NCBI GenBank assembly: GCA_963717135.1
Contig: CAVQVN010000009.1
Location: 1,426,001 to 1,490,000, forward strand
Reading direction: 5' to 3'
DNA: 64,000 bases
Source: UBA4744 sp963717135
GTDB lineage: Bacteria; Actinomycetota; Acidimicrobiia; Spongiisociales; UBA4744
Shown here: positions 8,212-16,777 of the stretch, one piece after another
Position numbering within the stretch: position 1 is the first letter of the stretch
Layout: every line of letters starts with the position of its first letter
The notes under the pieces: generated by a model
Database searches by the model: none
Told to the model about the DNA's origin: nothing
What the model saw: only the letters and a program-made list of their open reading frames with translations
Position numbers and translations under genes: made by a program

Positions 8212-10001
8212 GCACCGCCGGACACGTCGACCACGGCAAGTCGACCCTGGTTCGAGCCCTGACCGGCCGGGACCCGGATCGTTGGGAAGAAGAGAAAAGA
8301 CGGGGACTGACCATCGACCTCGGATTCGCTTGGACGACCATCACCGACGGAACCGAGATCTCGTTTGTCGACGTACCGGGACACGAACGGTTCATCAAGA
8401 ACATGCTGGCCGGGTCGGAAGCGATCGACGTTGCGCTTTTCGTGGTGGCCGCCGACGAAGGGTGGATGCCGCAATCCGAGGAGCACCTGGCGGTCCTCGA
8501 TCTACTGGGGGTGCGAACCGGCGTGGTGGCGATCACCAAGGCCGATCGAGTCGACGACGAACTCATCGAATTCGTGACGCTCGAAGTCGAGGAGAAACTG
8601 GCGGGCACATCGCTGGCCGGATCGCCCGCCATCGCCGTGTCCCCCGTAACCGGCCTCGGCCTCGATGATCTGCGACGGGCACTCGAGGAGGCAGTCCTAG
8701 AGGTCGGGCCGCTGCTGGTGGATGTTGGACGTCCACGCCTGTGGATCGACCGTTCGTTCACTATCGCCGGGGCGGGCACAGTAGTAACCGGCACCTTGCT
8801 CGACGGTCAGCTTGCGACCGGCGATCAACTGGAGATCTGGCCGGGCCGGGTGCGAGGCAGGGTGCGGGGTCTGCAGAGCCACGAAAAGGAACTTTCCCGG
8901 GTAGCTCCCCACAACCGGGTGGCCGTCAATCTGGTCGGTCTCGAAAGAGCCGAAGCGACCCGCGGTGCCATGCTGGGCCGACCAGACGATTGGTTGTCGA
9001 CCGAATCTGTTCTGGTGCAGATCGACACGGCCCGCTATCTCGACGAGCCCCTCACCAACCGCGGGGCTTTTCATCTTCACCTGGGCAGCGGGGCCTGGCC
9101 TGTGCGGCTCCGCCTGATAGACGGGGCCGAACTCGAAGGGTCCGGATCGGCCATTCTGCAGCTATCGCAACCGCTCCCCCTGAAAGTGGGCGACCGCTTC
9201 ATCCTCCGCGAGGTCGGCCGCCGGTCGGTAGTGGCAGGCGGCCGGGTCCTCGATCCTCATCCTGCCGGCCGGATCTCCGACATCCGCCCCACCACCGGGA
9301 CCCTGCTGGCGACGGTGGCCGCTCCGGCCGACGACCAGGCGAGCGCCCTCCTTCAGGTCAGGGGCCGGGACCTACTCGTGCGCCTGTGTGCGGACTCAGG
9401 TGGTGGAAAACCCCAAGGAGCAGTCATTGCCGGGCCGATGGCCTTTTCACCGGAATCGGCGGCGACTCTGTCCGCCGCCGCAGAACGGATGGTCGCCGCT
9501 TTCCATACCGATAACCCCCTTCGCCCGGGCATGCCGAAAGCCAGCCTGGCCAGTTTGCTCGACGTCGATCCCGCCGTACTCGACGTCCTGGTGCAGACCT
9601 CCCCGCAACTGCGCGACGATGGGGCAACCGTGGCGGTTGAGGGGTTCGGCGGGATCCTCACCGCCAGCCAGGAGACCGCCTGGGAAACCATCCGAACCAC
9701 TCTCCTTTCATCAGGGCTGGCCGTCCCGCGGTTGAATGAACTCGGCATCCACCGGGAATTGCTTCACGCTCTGGTTCGAGAGAATCGGGTGGTGCGAGTT
9801 GGTGATGAGCTGATCTACCTGCCCGAACAGATCGAAGAGATCGTCCGGCGACTGTCGGACCTGCCTGAACGATTCACGGTGGCAGATTTCCGAGACGCCT
9901 ACGGCTTTTCGCGCAAGTACGCGGTCCCTTTGCTCGAATACCTGGACGGCCGAAGAGTGACGATCAGAGAAGGCGACTTCCGAACCGTGAACCAAACGTA
10001 G
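8199..10001 (+). CDS. selB: Selenocysteine-specific translation elongation factor
   Basis: 600 residues. SelB delivers selenocysteyl-tRNA to UGA codons followed by a SECIS hairpin. The GTPase domain is complete: G1 GTAGHVDHGKST, G3 DVPGHERF, G4 TKAD. EF-Tu-like domains 2 and 3 follow, and then winged helices (about 420-600) that bind the SECIS RNA. ATG 8199 is inside the selA 3' end (13-nt overlap), indicating coupling. Together with selA it implies selenoproteins somewhere in the genome; none is recognised here. Confidence 0.95.
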   Translation: MPVVGTAGHVDHGKSTLVRALTGRDPDRWEEEKRRGLTIDLGFAWTTITDGTEISFVDVPGHERFIKNMLAGSEAIDVALFVVAADEGWMPQSEEHLAVLDLLGVRTGVVAITKADRVDDELIEFVTLEVEEKLAGTSLAGSPAIAVSPVTGLGLDDLRRALEEAVLEVGPLLVDVGRPRLWIDRSFTIAGAGTVVTGTLLDGQLATGDQLEIWPGRVRGRVRGLQSHEKELSRVAPHNRVAVNLVGLERAEATRGAMLGRPDDWLSTESVLVQIDTARYLDEPLTNRGAFHLHLGSGAWPVRLRLIDGAELEGSGSAILQLSQPLPLKVGDRFILREVGRRSVVAGGRVLDPHPAGRISDIRPTTGTLLATVAAPADDQASALLQVRGRDLLVRLCADSGGGKPQGAVIAGPMAFSPESAATLSAAAERMVAAFHTDNPLRPGMPKASLASLLDVDPAVLDVLVQTSPQLRDDGATVAVEGFGGILTASQETAWETIRTTLLSSGLAVPRLNELGIHRELLHALVRENRVVRVGDELIYLPEQIEEIVRRLSDLPERFTVADFRDAYGFSRKYAVPLLEYLDGRRVTIREGDFRTVNQT

Positions 10002-10006
10002 GGAGG

Positions 10007-10119
10007 GTTTCAGGTTTCAGGTTTCAGGTTCCAGGTTTCAGGTTTCAGGTTTCAGGTTTCGCCCGCCCCCCGACCTCCTACCAACGGTGGCCGCGGTACT
10101 AGGTACTAGGTGTACTCGG
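10007..10119. repeat. Heptanucleotide array: TTTCAGG units, conserved linker, GTACTAG units
   Basis: Seven to eight copies of TTTCAGG/TTCCAGG (10007-10060) are followed by a linker (10061-10096) containing CGCCCCCCGACCTC and AACGGTGGCCGCGG, and then about three 7-bp units of GTACTAG type. The same order and nearly the same linker recur at 57660-57814. It lies between the convergent selB and whiB genes and has no coding role. Confidence 0.85.
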
Positions 10120-10167
10120 TAGCGGCGATGGCTGTCGAGACCGCGCAGCCATTTCTGCGACGGGCCG

Positions 10168-10428
10168 CTAAGCCGTCTGAACCTGGTATTCCCGGCGCTC
10201 GACCTCGGTGAGACCGCCCCAGATGCCGTACGGTTCGCGGATGTCAACCGCCGACTCCAGACAATCAAGCTTCACCGGACATGCCTTGCAGATCGCCTTG
10301 GCCCGGACCTCGCGTCGTTCGCGTTCGTCTTTACGTTCGAACGTGCTGGGAGGAAAGAAAAGATGAGAGTGATTTCCCCGGCACAAGGCTCTTGGCTGCC
10401 AATTGCCTCCCGTAGACGTCATCACCAT
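10168..10428 (-). CDS. WhiB family iron-sulfur transcriptional regulator
   Basis: 86 residues. The four cluster-binding cysteines are visible (ALCRG, then ICKACPVKLDC, i.e. CxxC and CxxxxxC), followed by the G[IV]WGG turn (YGIWGGLTEVERRE) and a basic tail. WhiB proteins hold a [4Fe-4S] cluster and work with the primary sigma factor, often in redox or developmental control. The start ATG 10428 is set by AGGAGG four bases upstream; an ATG two codons later is also possible. It is a single gene between two repeat arrays. The upstream spacer (10429-10680) is its own promoter region; it contains an A/G-rich tract (10495-10520) but no further gene. Confidence 0.93.
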   Translation of the reverse strand: MVMTSTGGNWQPRALCRGNHSHLFFPPSTFERKDERERREVRAKAICKACPVKLDCLESAVDIREPYGIWGGLTEVERREYQVQTA

Positions 10429-10680
10429 TGTTCCTCCTCCACCACAGAGCGCGGCAAACTTACCAGTAGGTCCTAAACGCCGCCAGGAAAAATCAGGAAA
10501 GGGAGGAAAAAATTTCGCGACTTCTTCACCGTCCCCCCGGCGGTGATATATCCGATTGGTACGACAGTTTTGTCGTCCTCTCCCACCCAAGGTGGGGGAG
10601 GTGGCCCAGGCTGCCAGGCCGAGGTCGGAGGGGGCGCGACGAAGGGTGGAAAGAAGCCGTACGCTGTCGGCTGTCCGAAG

Positions 10681-10752
10681 GCCGTTAGCCGCTGGCCGCT
10701 GGCCGCTGGCCGAACTTGATACATGGAACCTGAAACCTGGAACCTGAAACCC
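10681..10752. repeat. Heptanucleotide arrays: GCCGCTG and GGAACCT/GAAACCT units
   Basis: About four GCCGCTG units (10681-10712) are followed by four GGAACCT/GAAACCT units (10723-10752). The latter are the reverse complement of TTCCAGG/TTTCAGG seen elsewhere. The array ends a few bases before the stop codon of the NfeD-like gene. Confidence 0.8.
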
Positions 10753-10756
10753 TCTC

Positions 10757-12025
10757 CTATCCCCGTTCGACCTCGAGCATCAACCCTTGTACAGCCGTCA
10801 CCGTCACGGGATCGCCTTCTTTGATACCCGCGTCACGATGCGATCGGGCGCTCCACCGGGCACCATCGACCTCGACGATTCCCTCCGGATTCAGCGACGT
10901 CAGGGCCGATCCGGTGCGACCAATCAGTCGATCGCGTCCAATCGTCCCCGTTGAGAACCGTGATCGGGCAACCACCGGCATGGCGATCAAGTAGAAGAAG
11001 ATGGCCGCCAGGACGGTGAGCACGATCCCCCAGGGGGAGGGGGTGATCTGCGGAGCAGCATCCGTGAGGAACAGACCCCCGGCCACCAATGCCCCGGTGG
11101 CCAGGATGCTGAGGATTCCGAAGGAACGCCGCTGAAACTCCGCGGTGTACACGAGTAATCCGAGACCGACGAGGGCGACGGCCCACCAGCGGATGGGTAG
11201 CACCGACAGCCCGTATCCGGCGAGCAGCAGCGAGATAACCCCGGTGGCGGCGGCCAAGCCGGGCCCGATGGCGTAGAACTCGAAGGCCGCCACCGTCAGG
11301 CCCATAACCAGAAAGAAGAAAGCAGCCTCGGGTCGAATCGACAGGCGAAGGAACCGGGCGAAGAGCCCCGGTTCGTGGAATCGCACCTGGGCAGTCGGCA
11401 CAATTCGGGCGGTACCGTCTTCGCCGGCTTCCTCCCGGGCGGTCTGCAGCGTGGCCGTACCTCGCTGTGAATCAACTTCCCGGCCATTCAGCCACACCAC
11501 CACCTGCCCCACCGAGGGAAGCGCGGCATCGACCAGACCCGGGGTCGCCCCTTCAACAATTACGATCTCATCGAACAGATCGGTCGACGAGGCGCCCGCC
11601 ACGATCTCGATCACATCATCCGAGCCCGCCACCGTCGGCGTCAGATAGCCGATCTCCGCACCCGGGGCCGCCGTCTTCATCGGAGCAGCCAGGAGCAGTT
11701 GGGCGGCACCCCCATAGGCAACGGCCGGCGCCTCCCCAACCCACACCACCAGAGGCAGGGGTGGTTCCTTGAACAGGTCTATCAGGGCATCGATATCGCC
11801 GCTGAGTGCACCCTCCGAGTCGAGTTGCACGATGGCCGCCTGAGATCCGTTTGCGGCAACCTCCTCCAGCGTCTCTTCCACAAAGCGAATAGCGGTTTGA
11901 TCGAGAGGCCCCGAAACCACGACCACATCGAGCGGGGCCGTCTCCTGGGCGCCCGCCACAGGCACAACCATGAGGGCAGAAACGACAGCCATAAGGAGAA
12001 GGAGGGGTCGATTCACGGGAGGCAT
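10757..12025 (-). CDS. NfeD family membrane protein with ClpP-like N-terminal domain
   Basis: 422 residues. A signal peptide (LLLLMAVVSALMVVPVAGA) precedes a ClpP/crotonase-fold domain (about 30-215), several transmembrane helices (about 225-350) and a C-terminal OB-fold (GRTGSALTSLNPEGIVEVDGARWSA), the arrangement of NfeD1b proteins. These usually sit in the membrane with stomatin-like partners. In the family the nucleophile lies in an A-S-A-G motif; here the matching stretch reads AVAYGGAAQ with no serine, so the protease may be inactive. No stomatin gene is adjacent. Confidence 0.82.
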   Translation of the reverse strand: MPPVNRPLLLLMAVVSALMVVPVAGAQETAPLDVVVVSGPLDQTAIRFVEETLEEVAANGSQAAIVQLDSEGALSGDIDALIDLFKEPPLPLVVWVGEAPAVAYGGAAQLLLAAPMKTAAPGAEIGYLTPTVAGSDDVIEIVAGASSTDLFDEIVIVEGATPGLVDAALPSVGQVVVWLNGREVDSQRGTATLQTAREEAGEDGTARIVPTAQVRFHEPGLFARFLRLSIRPEAAFFFLVMGLTVAAFEFYAIGPGLAAATGVISLLLAGYGLSVLPIRWWAVALVGLGLLVYTAEFQRRSFGILSILATGALVAGGLFLTDAAPQITPSPWGIVLTVLAAIFFYLIAMPVVARSRFSTGTIGRDRLIGRTGSALTSLNPEGIVEVDGARWSARSHRDAGIKEGDPVTVTAVQGLMLEVERG

Positions 12026-12037
12026 GATAGGGAGTGG

Positions 12038-12460
12038 TTCAGGTTGCAGGTTGCAGGTTTCAGGTTTCAGGTTCCAGGTTTCGAGTCACGAGTCACCAGT
12101 CACGAGTCACCAGTCACGAGTCACCAGTCACGAGTCTCCAATCACGAGTCTCCAGTCACCAGTCACGAGTCACCAGTCACGAGTCACGAGTCTCCAATCA
12201 CGAGTCTCCAATCACGAGTCACCAGTCACGAGTCTCCAATCACGAGTCTCCAATCACGAGTCACCAGTCACGAGTCACCAATCACGAGTCACCAGTCACG
12301 AGTCACGAGTCTCCAATCACGAGTCTCCAATCACGAGTCACCAGTCACCAGTCACGAGTCACGAGTCTCCAATCACGAGTCTCCCAGTCACCAGTCACGG
12401 GACCCGGGACTCGGGACTCGGGACCCGGGACCCAGGACGGGGGACTCGGGACTCGGGGCT
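12038..12460. repeat. Long heptanucleotide repeat region (three unit families) between divergent genes
   Basis: Three consecutive blocks share a 7-bp period. The first is TTTCAGG/TTGCAGG (12038-12082). The second alternates GAGTCAC, CAGTCAC, GAGTCTC and CAATCAC (12083-12395, about 45 units). The third is GGGACTC/GGGACCC (about 12397-12460). Because 7 is prime to 3 and the units lack stops, all three forward frames stay open, giving spurious long ORFs. The region fills the whole spacer between the divergent NfeD and receiver genes, so their promoters must lie in or next to it. Confidence 0.9.
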
Positions 12461-12480
12461 CGCTACTAGAGTTTCCCGTC

Positions 12481-12867
12481 ATGAAAGTACTTCTGGTGGC
12501 CGACGCGGCGTGGATCCAAAACGAGGCGGTGGCAGCACTGTCGGACCCCGGGACGGTCATTCGCCAGGTTGAAGACCCCCGGACGGCTTCGCAGGTGGCC
12601 GGCGAGTTCGAACCCGATGTGGTCATCGTCGACATGCAAGTCGGCTCGATGGGTGGCATGGCAGTCGCACGGTCCCTGCGGGAGGCTGAGTTCGCCGACG
12701 ACCTCCCCGTCACTTCCATCGTGCTTCTGCTCGACCGCACCGCCGACGAGTTCCTGGCCCGCCGGGCCGCGGCCAATGCCTGGGTGGTCAAACCGTTCAC
12801 ACCCCAACAGCTAAGGGCGACGATTCTGTCGGCTACCACCAGCCTGGCCGGAGGAAGCAAGGCGTGA
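12481..12867 (+). CDS. Stand-alone response-regulator receiver domain protein
   Basis: 128 residues with only a CheY-like receiver domain: the phosphoacceptor Asp in VVIVDMQVGSMGG (about residue 51) and the conserved Lys in WVVKPFTPQQ (about 102). The acidic pair after beta-1 is reduced (LLVADAAW), so phosphorylation may be weak. No kinase is nearby. ATG 12481 starts a normal receiver; an in-frame extension through the upstream repeat array is an artefact. Confidence 0.85.
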   Translation: MKVLLVADAAWIQNEAVAALSDPGTVIRQVEDPRTASQVAGEFEPDVVIVDMQVGSMGGMAVARSLREAEFADDLPVTSIVLLLDRTADEFLARRAAANAWVVKPFTPQQLRATILSATTSLAGGSKA

Positions 12868-12919
12868 ACTCGAGTCGGGTCCGGCGAAGCCCGCTTCGCC
12901 GGCTTCCTGGAAGCTGATC

Positions 12920-14176
12920 ATGACAACTCTTCAGGTAATCCTGCTGGTCGTGTTCGGTTTCTGCATCCTTTCGTCGGGATTCCTCTCGGGATCCGAGACT
13001 GCCATCGTGGCGGTGCCGAGAGAGCGGGTACACCAGTTGGCGCAGCGCGGCAAGCGAGGACAACGACTCGAACTGTTGCTCGCCGACCTGGAACGCACCA
13101 TCGGTACGCTGTTGCTGGCCAACAATTTCGTCAACATTCTCGCAGCGTCGGTAGCGACCACCCTGGCCATCGACCTGGTGGGGGATTCGTGGGGTCCCTG
13201 GCTATCGACCATTGCCGTGACAACCATCATCTTGATCATCGGCGAGATAACGCCCAAGACCCTGGCGGCCCGGCGGCCCGATCAATACGCCCTCACGGTG
13301 GCCGGCGCTTTGTGGACCCTGTCGCGCATGTTGCAGCCCGTCGCTCGACTCTTCGTATCGATCAGCAGGGCAATCCTCCGATTGCTCGGAGTGCACGCCA
13401 CCCACGAGTCGAACCTCGTCACCGAACAAGACATCCGATCAATGGCCGTGTTGGGAGAAGAATCTGGTGAGATCGAAGAAGCTGAACGCGAGATCATCGA
13501 CTCCTTGTTCTCACTGGCCGATCGACCCGTCCGCGACGTCATGACACCGCGCGTTGATGTCATCGCGCTCGAACATCCGGTTTCCGCCGAACAGGTCCGA
13601 CAAGCGGTAGCCGAAACCGGGCACTCCCGATACCCCGTTCTGGACGTCGACGCCGATCTCGATCATATGCTCGGAGTGCTCTATTTCAAGGACCTCCATC
13701 GAGTGAAGGGTGACGGCGGGCCGGAGCAGATCCGTCGATTGCTGCGTCAGCCTCTATACGTACCGGAGAGCACTCCAGTGCTCACGGCTCTCCAGCAGAT
13801 GCAACTCCGGCGAGTCGGGTTTGCGGCCATCCTCGATGAGCATGGGGGGGTAGAGGGGATCCTCACCATCAAAGACCTCGTGTCCGAGCTGGTCGGCGAG
13901 CTCCAGGACGAGTACGACCCGGGGGTCGCGGCGACGGTGGCCGTCGAAGGAAACGTCTGGATTGCCGACGGCCGCGTTGATGTGGAGGAGCTGGCGGAGG
14001 CGCTCGGCACCGAGCTTCCGGAGGGCCCTTATGCCACTGCCGGAGGTTTGTTCCTATCCGTCGCCGGCGACATCCCGGCGGAGGGCGACTCGATTGAAGT
14101 GGCGGGATATCGGATGACCGTTCTGGAAATGGACCGCCGCCGGATCGACCGGCTCCGCATTGAGCCGGCTGAATAG
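12920..14176 (+). CDS. HlyC/CorC-type membrane protein (DUF21, CBS pair, CorC_HlyC domain)
   Basis: 418 residues. The CNNM/DUF21 membrane domain begins with the SGFLSGSETAIVAV motif and has helices to about residue 180. Two CBS domains follow (RDVMTPRVDVIALE... and TPVLTALQQMQLRRVGFAAILDEHGGVEGILTIKDLV), then a CorC_HlyC domain (GNVWIADGRVDVEELAEALG). Family members are linked to Mg2+/Co2+ export or membrane homeostasis, with CBS domains sensing ATP-Mg. It follows the receiver gene after about 50 bp and may be co-transcribed. Confidence 0.92.
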   Translation: MTTLQVILLVVFGFCILSSGFLSGSETAIVAVPRERVHQLAQRGKRGQRLELLLADLERTIGTLLLANNFVNILAASVATTLAIDLVGDSWGPWLSTIAVTTIILIIGEITPKTLAARRPDQYALTVAGALWTLSRMLQPVARLFVSISRAILRLLGVHATHESNLVTEQDIRSMAVLGEESGEIEEAEREIIDSLFSLADRPVRDVMTPRVDVIALEHPVSAEQVRQAVAETGHSRYPVLDVDADLDHMLGVLYFKDLHRVKGDGGPEQIRRLLRQPLYVPESTPVLTALQQMQLRRVGFAAILDEHGGVEGILTIKDLVSELVGELQDEYDPGVAATVAVEGNVWIADGRVDVEELAEALGTELPEGPYATAGGLFLSVAGDIPAEGDSIEVAGYRMTVLEMDRRRIDRLRIEPAE

Positions 14177-14197
14177 ACCACGCTTGTGATCGGCTCA

Positions 14198-14214
14198 GAT
14201 CACCGATGGTGATC
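14198..14214. terminator. Inverted repeat after the CorC-type gene
   Basis: GATCACC-GAT-GGTGATC is a perfect 7-bp stem with a 3-nt loop, 22 bases past the stop codon. No T-run follows, so it may be a stabilising hairpin or a protein-binding site rather than an intrinsic terminator. Confidence 0.35.
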
Positions 14215-14405
14215 GACCGGCCGGCGATCTTTGCTATCCGTATACCGGGATCGGCTGTAGGCTGAGGTTATTCAAGGCGGCCCCAGCCTCAGCTTGTCAT
14301 TGCCACGCGGCGTTCTCCTAGAGATCAAGATCTCCGCCTGTACAACGATCGCTGTCGCACCAACGACCGGCGCCAACAGGCGACAGTTGAGAGGATTGAC
14401 AACAT

Positions 14406-15611
14406 ATGCGGCACACCACGGGACTTCCTTCAATCGCCTTTGTGAGTACCTACCCGCCCACGTCGTGTGGACTGGCGACTTTCGCCGCCGCTCTGCGCGG
14501 GGCAGTTGCCGACGGGCGAGGCTCAGACGAGGGCCTGGGAGTGGTGAGCCTGGTGGATGCCCCGCTCGGCCGGCGCCAACCGGACTTCGTGCACGAGCAT
14601 CTCAACGGCAACGGAGCCTCTCTCGTACGGGCGATCGAAGCACTTAACGCTCATGACGCGGTGTTGGTCCAACACGAGTACGGAATCTACGGCGGACCCG
14701 ACGGCCGTGAGGTTCTCGATCTGCTCTCGGGCCTCAACGTCCCGGCGATTGTCACGCTGCACACGGTCCTCAACCAACCCAGTCCCAGCCAGCGATCGAT
14801 TCTGGAACTGATCGTCGCCCGGGCGGAGCGGACGGTCGTGATGAGTGAAACCGCCAACCGGCGGCTCATCAACGGTTACCGGGTCGACCCGGCCAAGGTT
14901 CGAGTGGTCCCGCACGGAGCCAGAGTCAGCCTGGGAGGCCCGTCCCTGGCAGAAGGAAGGAGGCCGGTGGTGCTCACGTGGGGCCTCATAGGACCGGGCA
15001 AGGGACTCGAAATGGCGATAGAAGCCCTCGCCGGACTTCGAGACCTTGATCCCCTTCCCCGCTACATCATTTTGGGCAAAACCCATCCCAAGGTTCAGGC
15101 ATCCCAAGGTGACGCCTACCTCGAGGGGCTCGTGACCCGGGTCCATGATCTCGGATTGGATGAGGTCGTGGAGTTCGACGGTCGGTATCTCGACACCGAC
15201 ACCCTTGCCCTGGCCGTCCGCCGGGCGGATCTGGTCTTACTCCCCTACGAGTCCACCGAGCAGGTCACTTCAGGAGTGTTGGTCGAAGCTCTCGCGGCAG
15301 GCAAGCCCGTGATCGCCACAGCATTTCCCCACGCGATCGAGCTCCTGGACGGTGAGGCCGGGATCGTCGTTCCGCACGGTAATACGAGTGCCATGACGGC
15401 CGCCCTTCGGAACATCTTGACCCACCCCGCTCTGGCGGTCCGGATGGCGGCCGAAGCGAAACTGATCGGCTCGCGGTTGTACTGGCCTGCCATCGCCCGC
15501 CGATACGATCGCCTTGCCACCAAGCTGATAGCCCGCCATCTTGCGACCCAGACTCTCCCGGCCGCCAACCCTCCCCGGAAAGTTCTTGATGTCTTCGCCA
15601 AGGTTGGTTGA
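14406..15611 (+). CDS. Glycosyltransferase family 4 (GT-B)
   Basis: 401 residues. The N-terminal Rossmann half starts IAFVSTYPPTSCGLATFAAAL, a glycine-rich acceptor-side loop common to GT4 enzymes, and the C-terminal half has the donor-binding region VLVEALAAGKPVIATAFPHAIELL and NTSAMTAAL. It transfers a sugar, probably mannose or glucose, from a nucleotide donor; the acceptor is unknown. The next gene starts 23 bases before this one ends, and a GH130 gene follows, a grouping also seen in other bacteria. Confidence 0.88.
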   Translation: MRHTTGLPSIAFVSTYPPTSCGLATFAAALRGAVADGRGSDEGLGVVSLVDAPLGRRQPDFVHEHLNGNGASLVRAIEALNAHDAVLVQHEYGIYGGPDGREVLDLLSGLNVPAIVTLHTVLNQPSPSQRSILELIVARAERTVVMSETANRRLINGYRVDPAKVRVVPHGARVSLGGPSLAEGRRPVVLTWGLIGPGKGLEMAIEALAGLRDLDPLPRYIILGKTHPKVQASQGDAYLEGLVTRVHDLGLDEVVEFDGRYLDTDTLALAVRRADLVLLPYESTEQVTSGVLVEALAAGKPVIATAFPHAIELLDGEAGIVVPHGNTSAMTAALRNILTHPALAVRMAAEAKLIGSRLYWPAIARRYDRLATKLIARHLATQTLPAANPPRKVLDVFAKVG

Positions 15612-16713
15612 CGGACGGCCGGTGTCGAGCGAGACCTCCGAGCGGTCCGATCTTTCGGTTGGCAGCGGTCCAGCTGGTTCTCTTCCCAGACCCCAGTTCG
15701 ATCACCTGCGACGAATGACCGATCATCAGGGTCTCTGGGAGCACGCCCGCTTCACCTCCCCGCGTTTCGAGCACGGCTATTGCACCGACGACAACGCACG
15801 GGCGCTCATCGTCATGAGCCGTCAGGCGAATCCCTCCCCTGATCTGGTCAAACTGGCCGGAATCTATTTGAGGTTCCTTCGAGACGCCCAATTGCCGGAT
15901 GGTGGATTTCACAACCGCCGCAACTCTGACGGGTCATGGGCAGATGAGATTGGATCGGACGACTCGCAGGGACGGGCGATCTGGGCTTTGGGGTCGGCTG
16001 CCGGCCAATGTCCGGAACCCTGGATGCGTGAGGTCGGACTCAACCTGTTCGACCAACAACGGGACTTTCGCTCGACCTCTCCCCGAGCGAATGCCTTCGC
16101 GGTCCTGGGCGCCTCCGAGGTATTGGCTTCGGCCCCAAACCACCGGTCCGCCCGGCATATCCTGCGGCGGTGCGTCGGACACATACTCGTGCGAGATGAT
16201 GCCCTCTGGCCGTGGCCGGAGGATCGTCTCGCGTACGACAACGCTCGTCTCCCGGAAGCCCTGCTGGCGGCCGGGGCGCTCCTCCCCAACGGCGGACTCA
16301 TCGAGGCAGGGCTCCACCTCCTCGAGTGGCTGGTAGCCACGCAAAGACAAGACGGTCATTTCAGCTTTTCCCCGGCCACGGGGTGGGAGCCCGGTGAACC
16401 ACGACCGGGCTTCGACCAGCAACCAGTGGAGGCTGCGGCCATGGCTGATGCTTGCAGCCGGGCCTGGTCACTGACCGGCGACGATCGATGGAAGGACCTG
16501 GTCCGGCGAGCGGCTCAATGGTTCCTGGGGTTCAACGACACCGGGGGCATGCTGTACGACCCGCGCACCGGGGGTTGTGGTGATGGCCTGGGTCCCAATT
16601 ACACCAACCTCAATCAGGGTGCCGAGTCGACGCTGGCCGCCCTCGCCACGCTGCAGCAAGCGGAAGCCGTCGAACGAAACGACGCAGGCCGGCGGGCAAG
16701 GTCCGTGGCCTGA
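15589..16713 (+). CDS. Glycosidase-like (alpha/alpha)6-barrel protein of the GT4-GH130 cluster
   Basis: 374 residues from ATG 15589. It contains repeated helical motifs typical of (alpha/alpha)6 toroids: HGYCTDDNARALIVM, YLRFLRDAQLPDGGFHNR, SQGRAIWALG, WPWPEDRLAYDNARLPEALLAAG and ATQRQDGHFSF, with many conserved D, W and G. No confirmed activity is known to me. It overlaps the GT4 gene by 23 bp and precedes GH130 by 64 bp, so it likely acts on the same mannose- or glucose-containing glycan. Confidence 0.7.
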   Translation: MSSPRLVDGRPVSSETSERSDLSVGSGPAGSLPRPQFDHLRRMTDHQGLWEHARFTSPRFEHGYCTDDNARALIVMSRQANPSPDLVKLAGIYLRFLRDAQLPDGGFHNRRNSDGSWADEIGSDDSQGRAIWALGSAAGQCPEPWMREVGLNLFDQQRDFRSTSPRANAFAVLGASEVLASAPNHRSARHILRRCVGHILVRDDALWPWPEDRLAYDNARLPEALLAAGALLPNGGLIEAGLHLLEWLVATQRQDGHFSFSPATGWEPGEPRPGFDQQPVEAAAMADACSRAWSLTGDDRWKDLVRRAAQWFLGFNDTGGMLYDPRTGGCGDGLGPNYTNLNQGAESTLAALATLQQAEAVERNDAGRRARSVA

Positions 16714-16777
16714 GCACTGCCGTCGCCTACGCTGGTGTTTCGCGTTCCGGCGCCGGGCAAACGGCGCAGACGGGCTG

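Noticed and set aside
10120..10167. Intrinsic terminator for whiB (ATGGCTG/CAGCCAT pairing near 10130-10155)
   Set aside because: The stem is interrupted by an 11-base loop and no T-run follows; too weak to annotate.
12083..12395. CRISPR array
   Set aside because: Units are 7 bp with no unique spacers, no leader and no cas genes.
11699..12867. Long forward frames in all three phases through 12085-12460, with SHESPVT-type heptapeptide repeats
   Set aside because: A 7-bp repeat without stop triplets keeps every frame open. The translations are periodic artefacts with no ribosome-binding site; only the receiver domain from 12481 is real.
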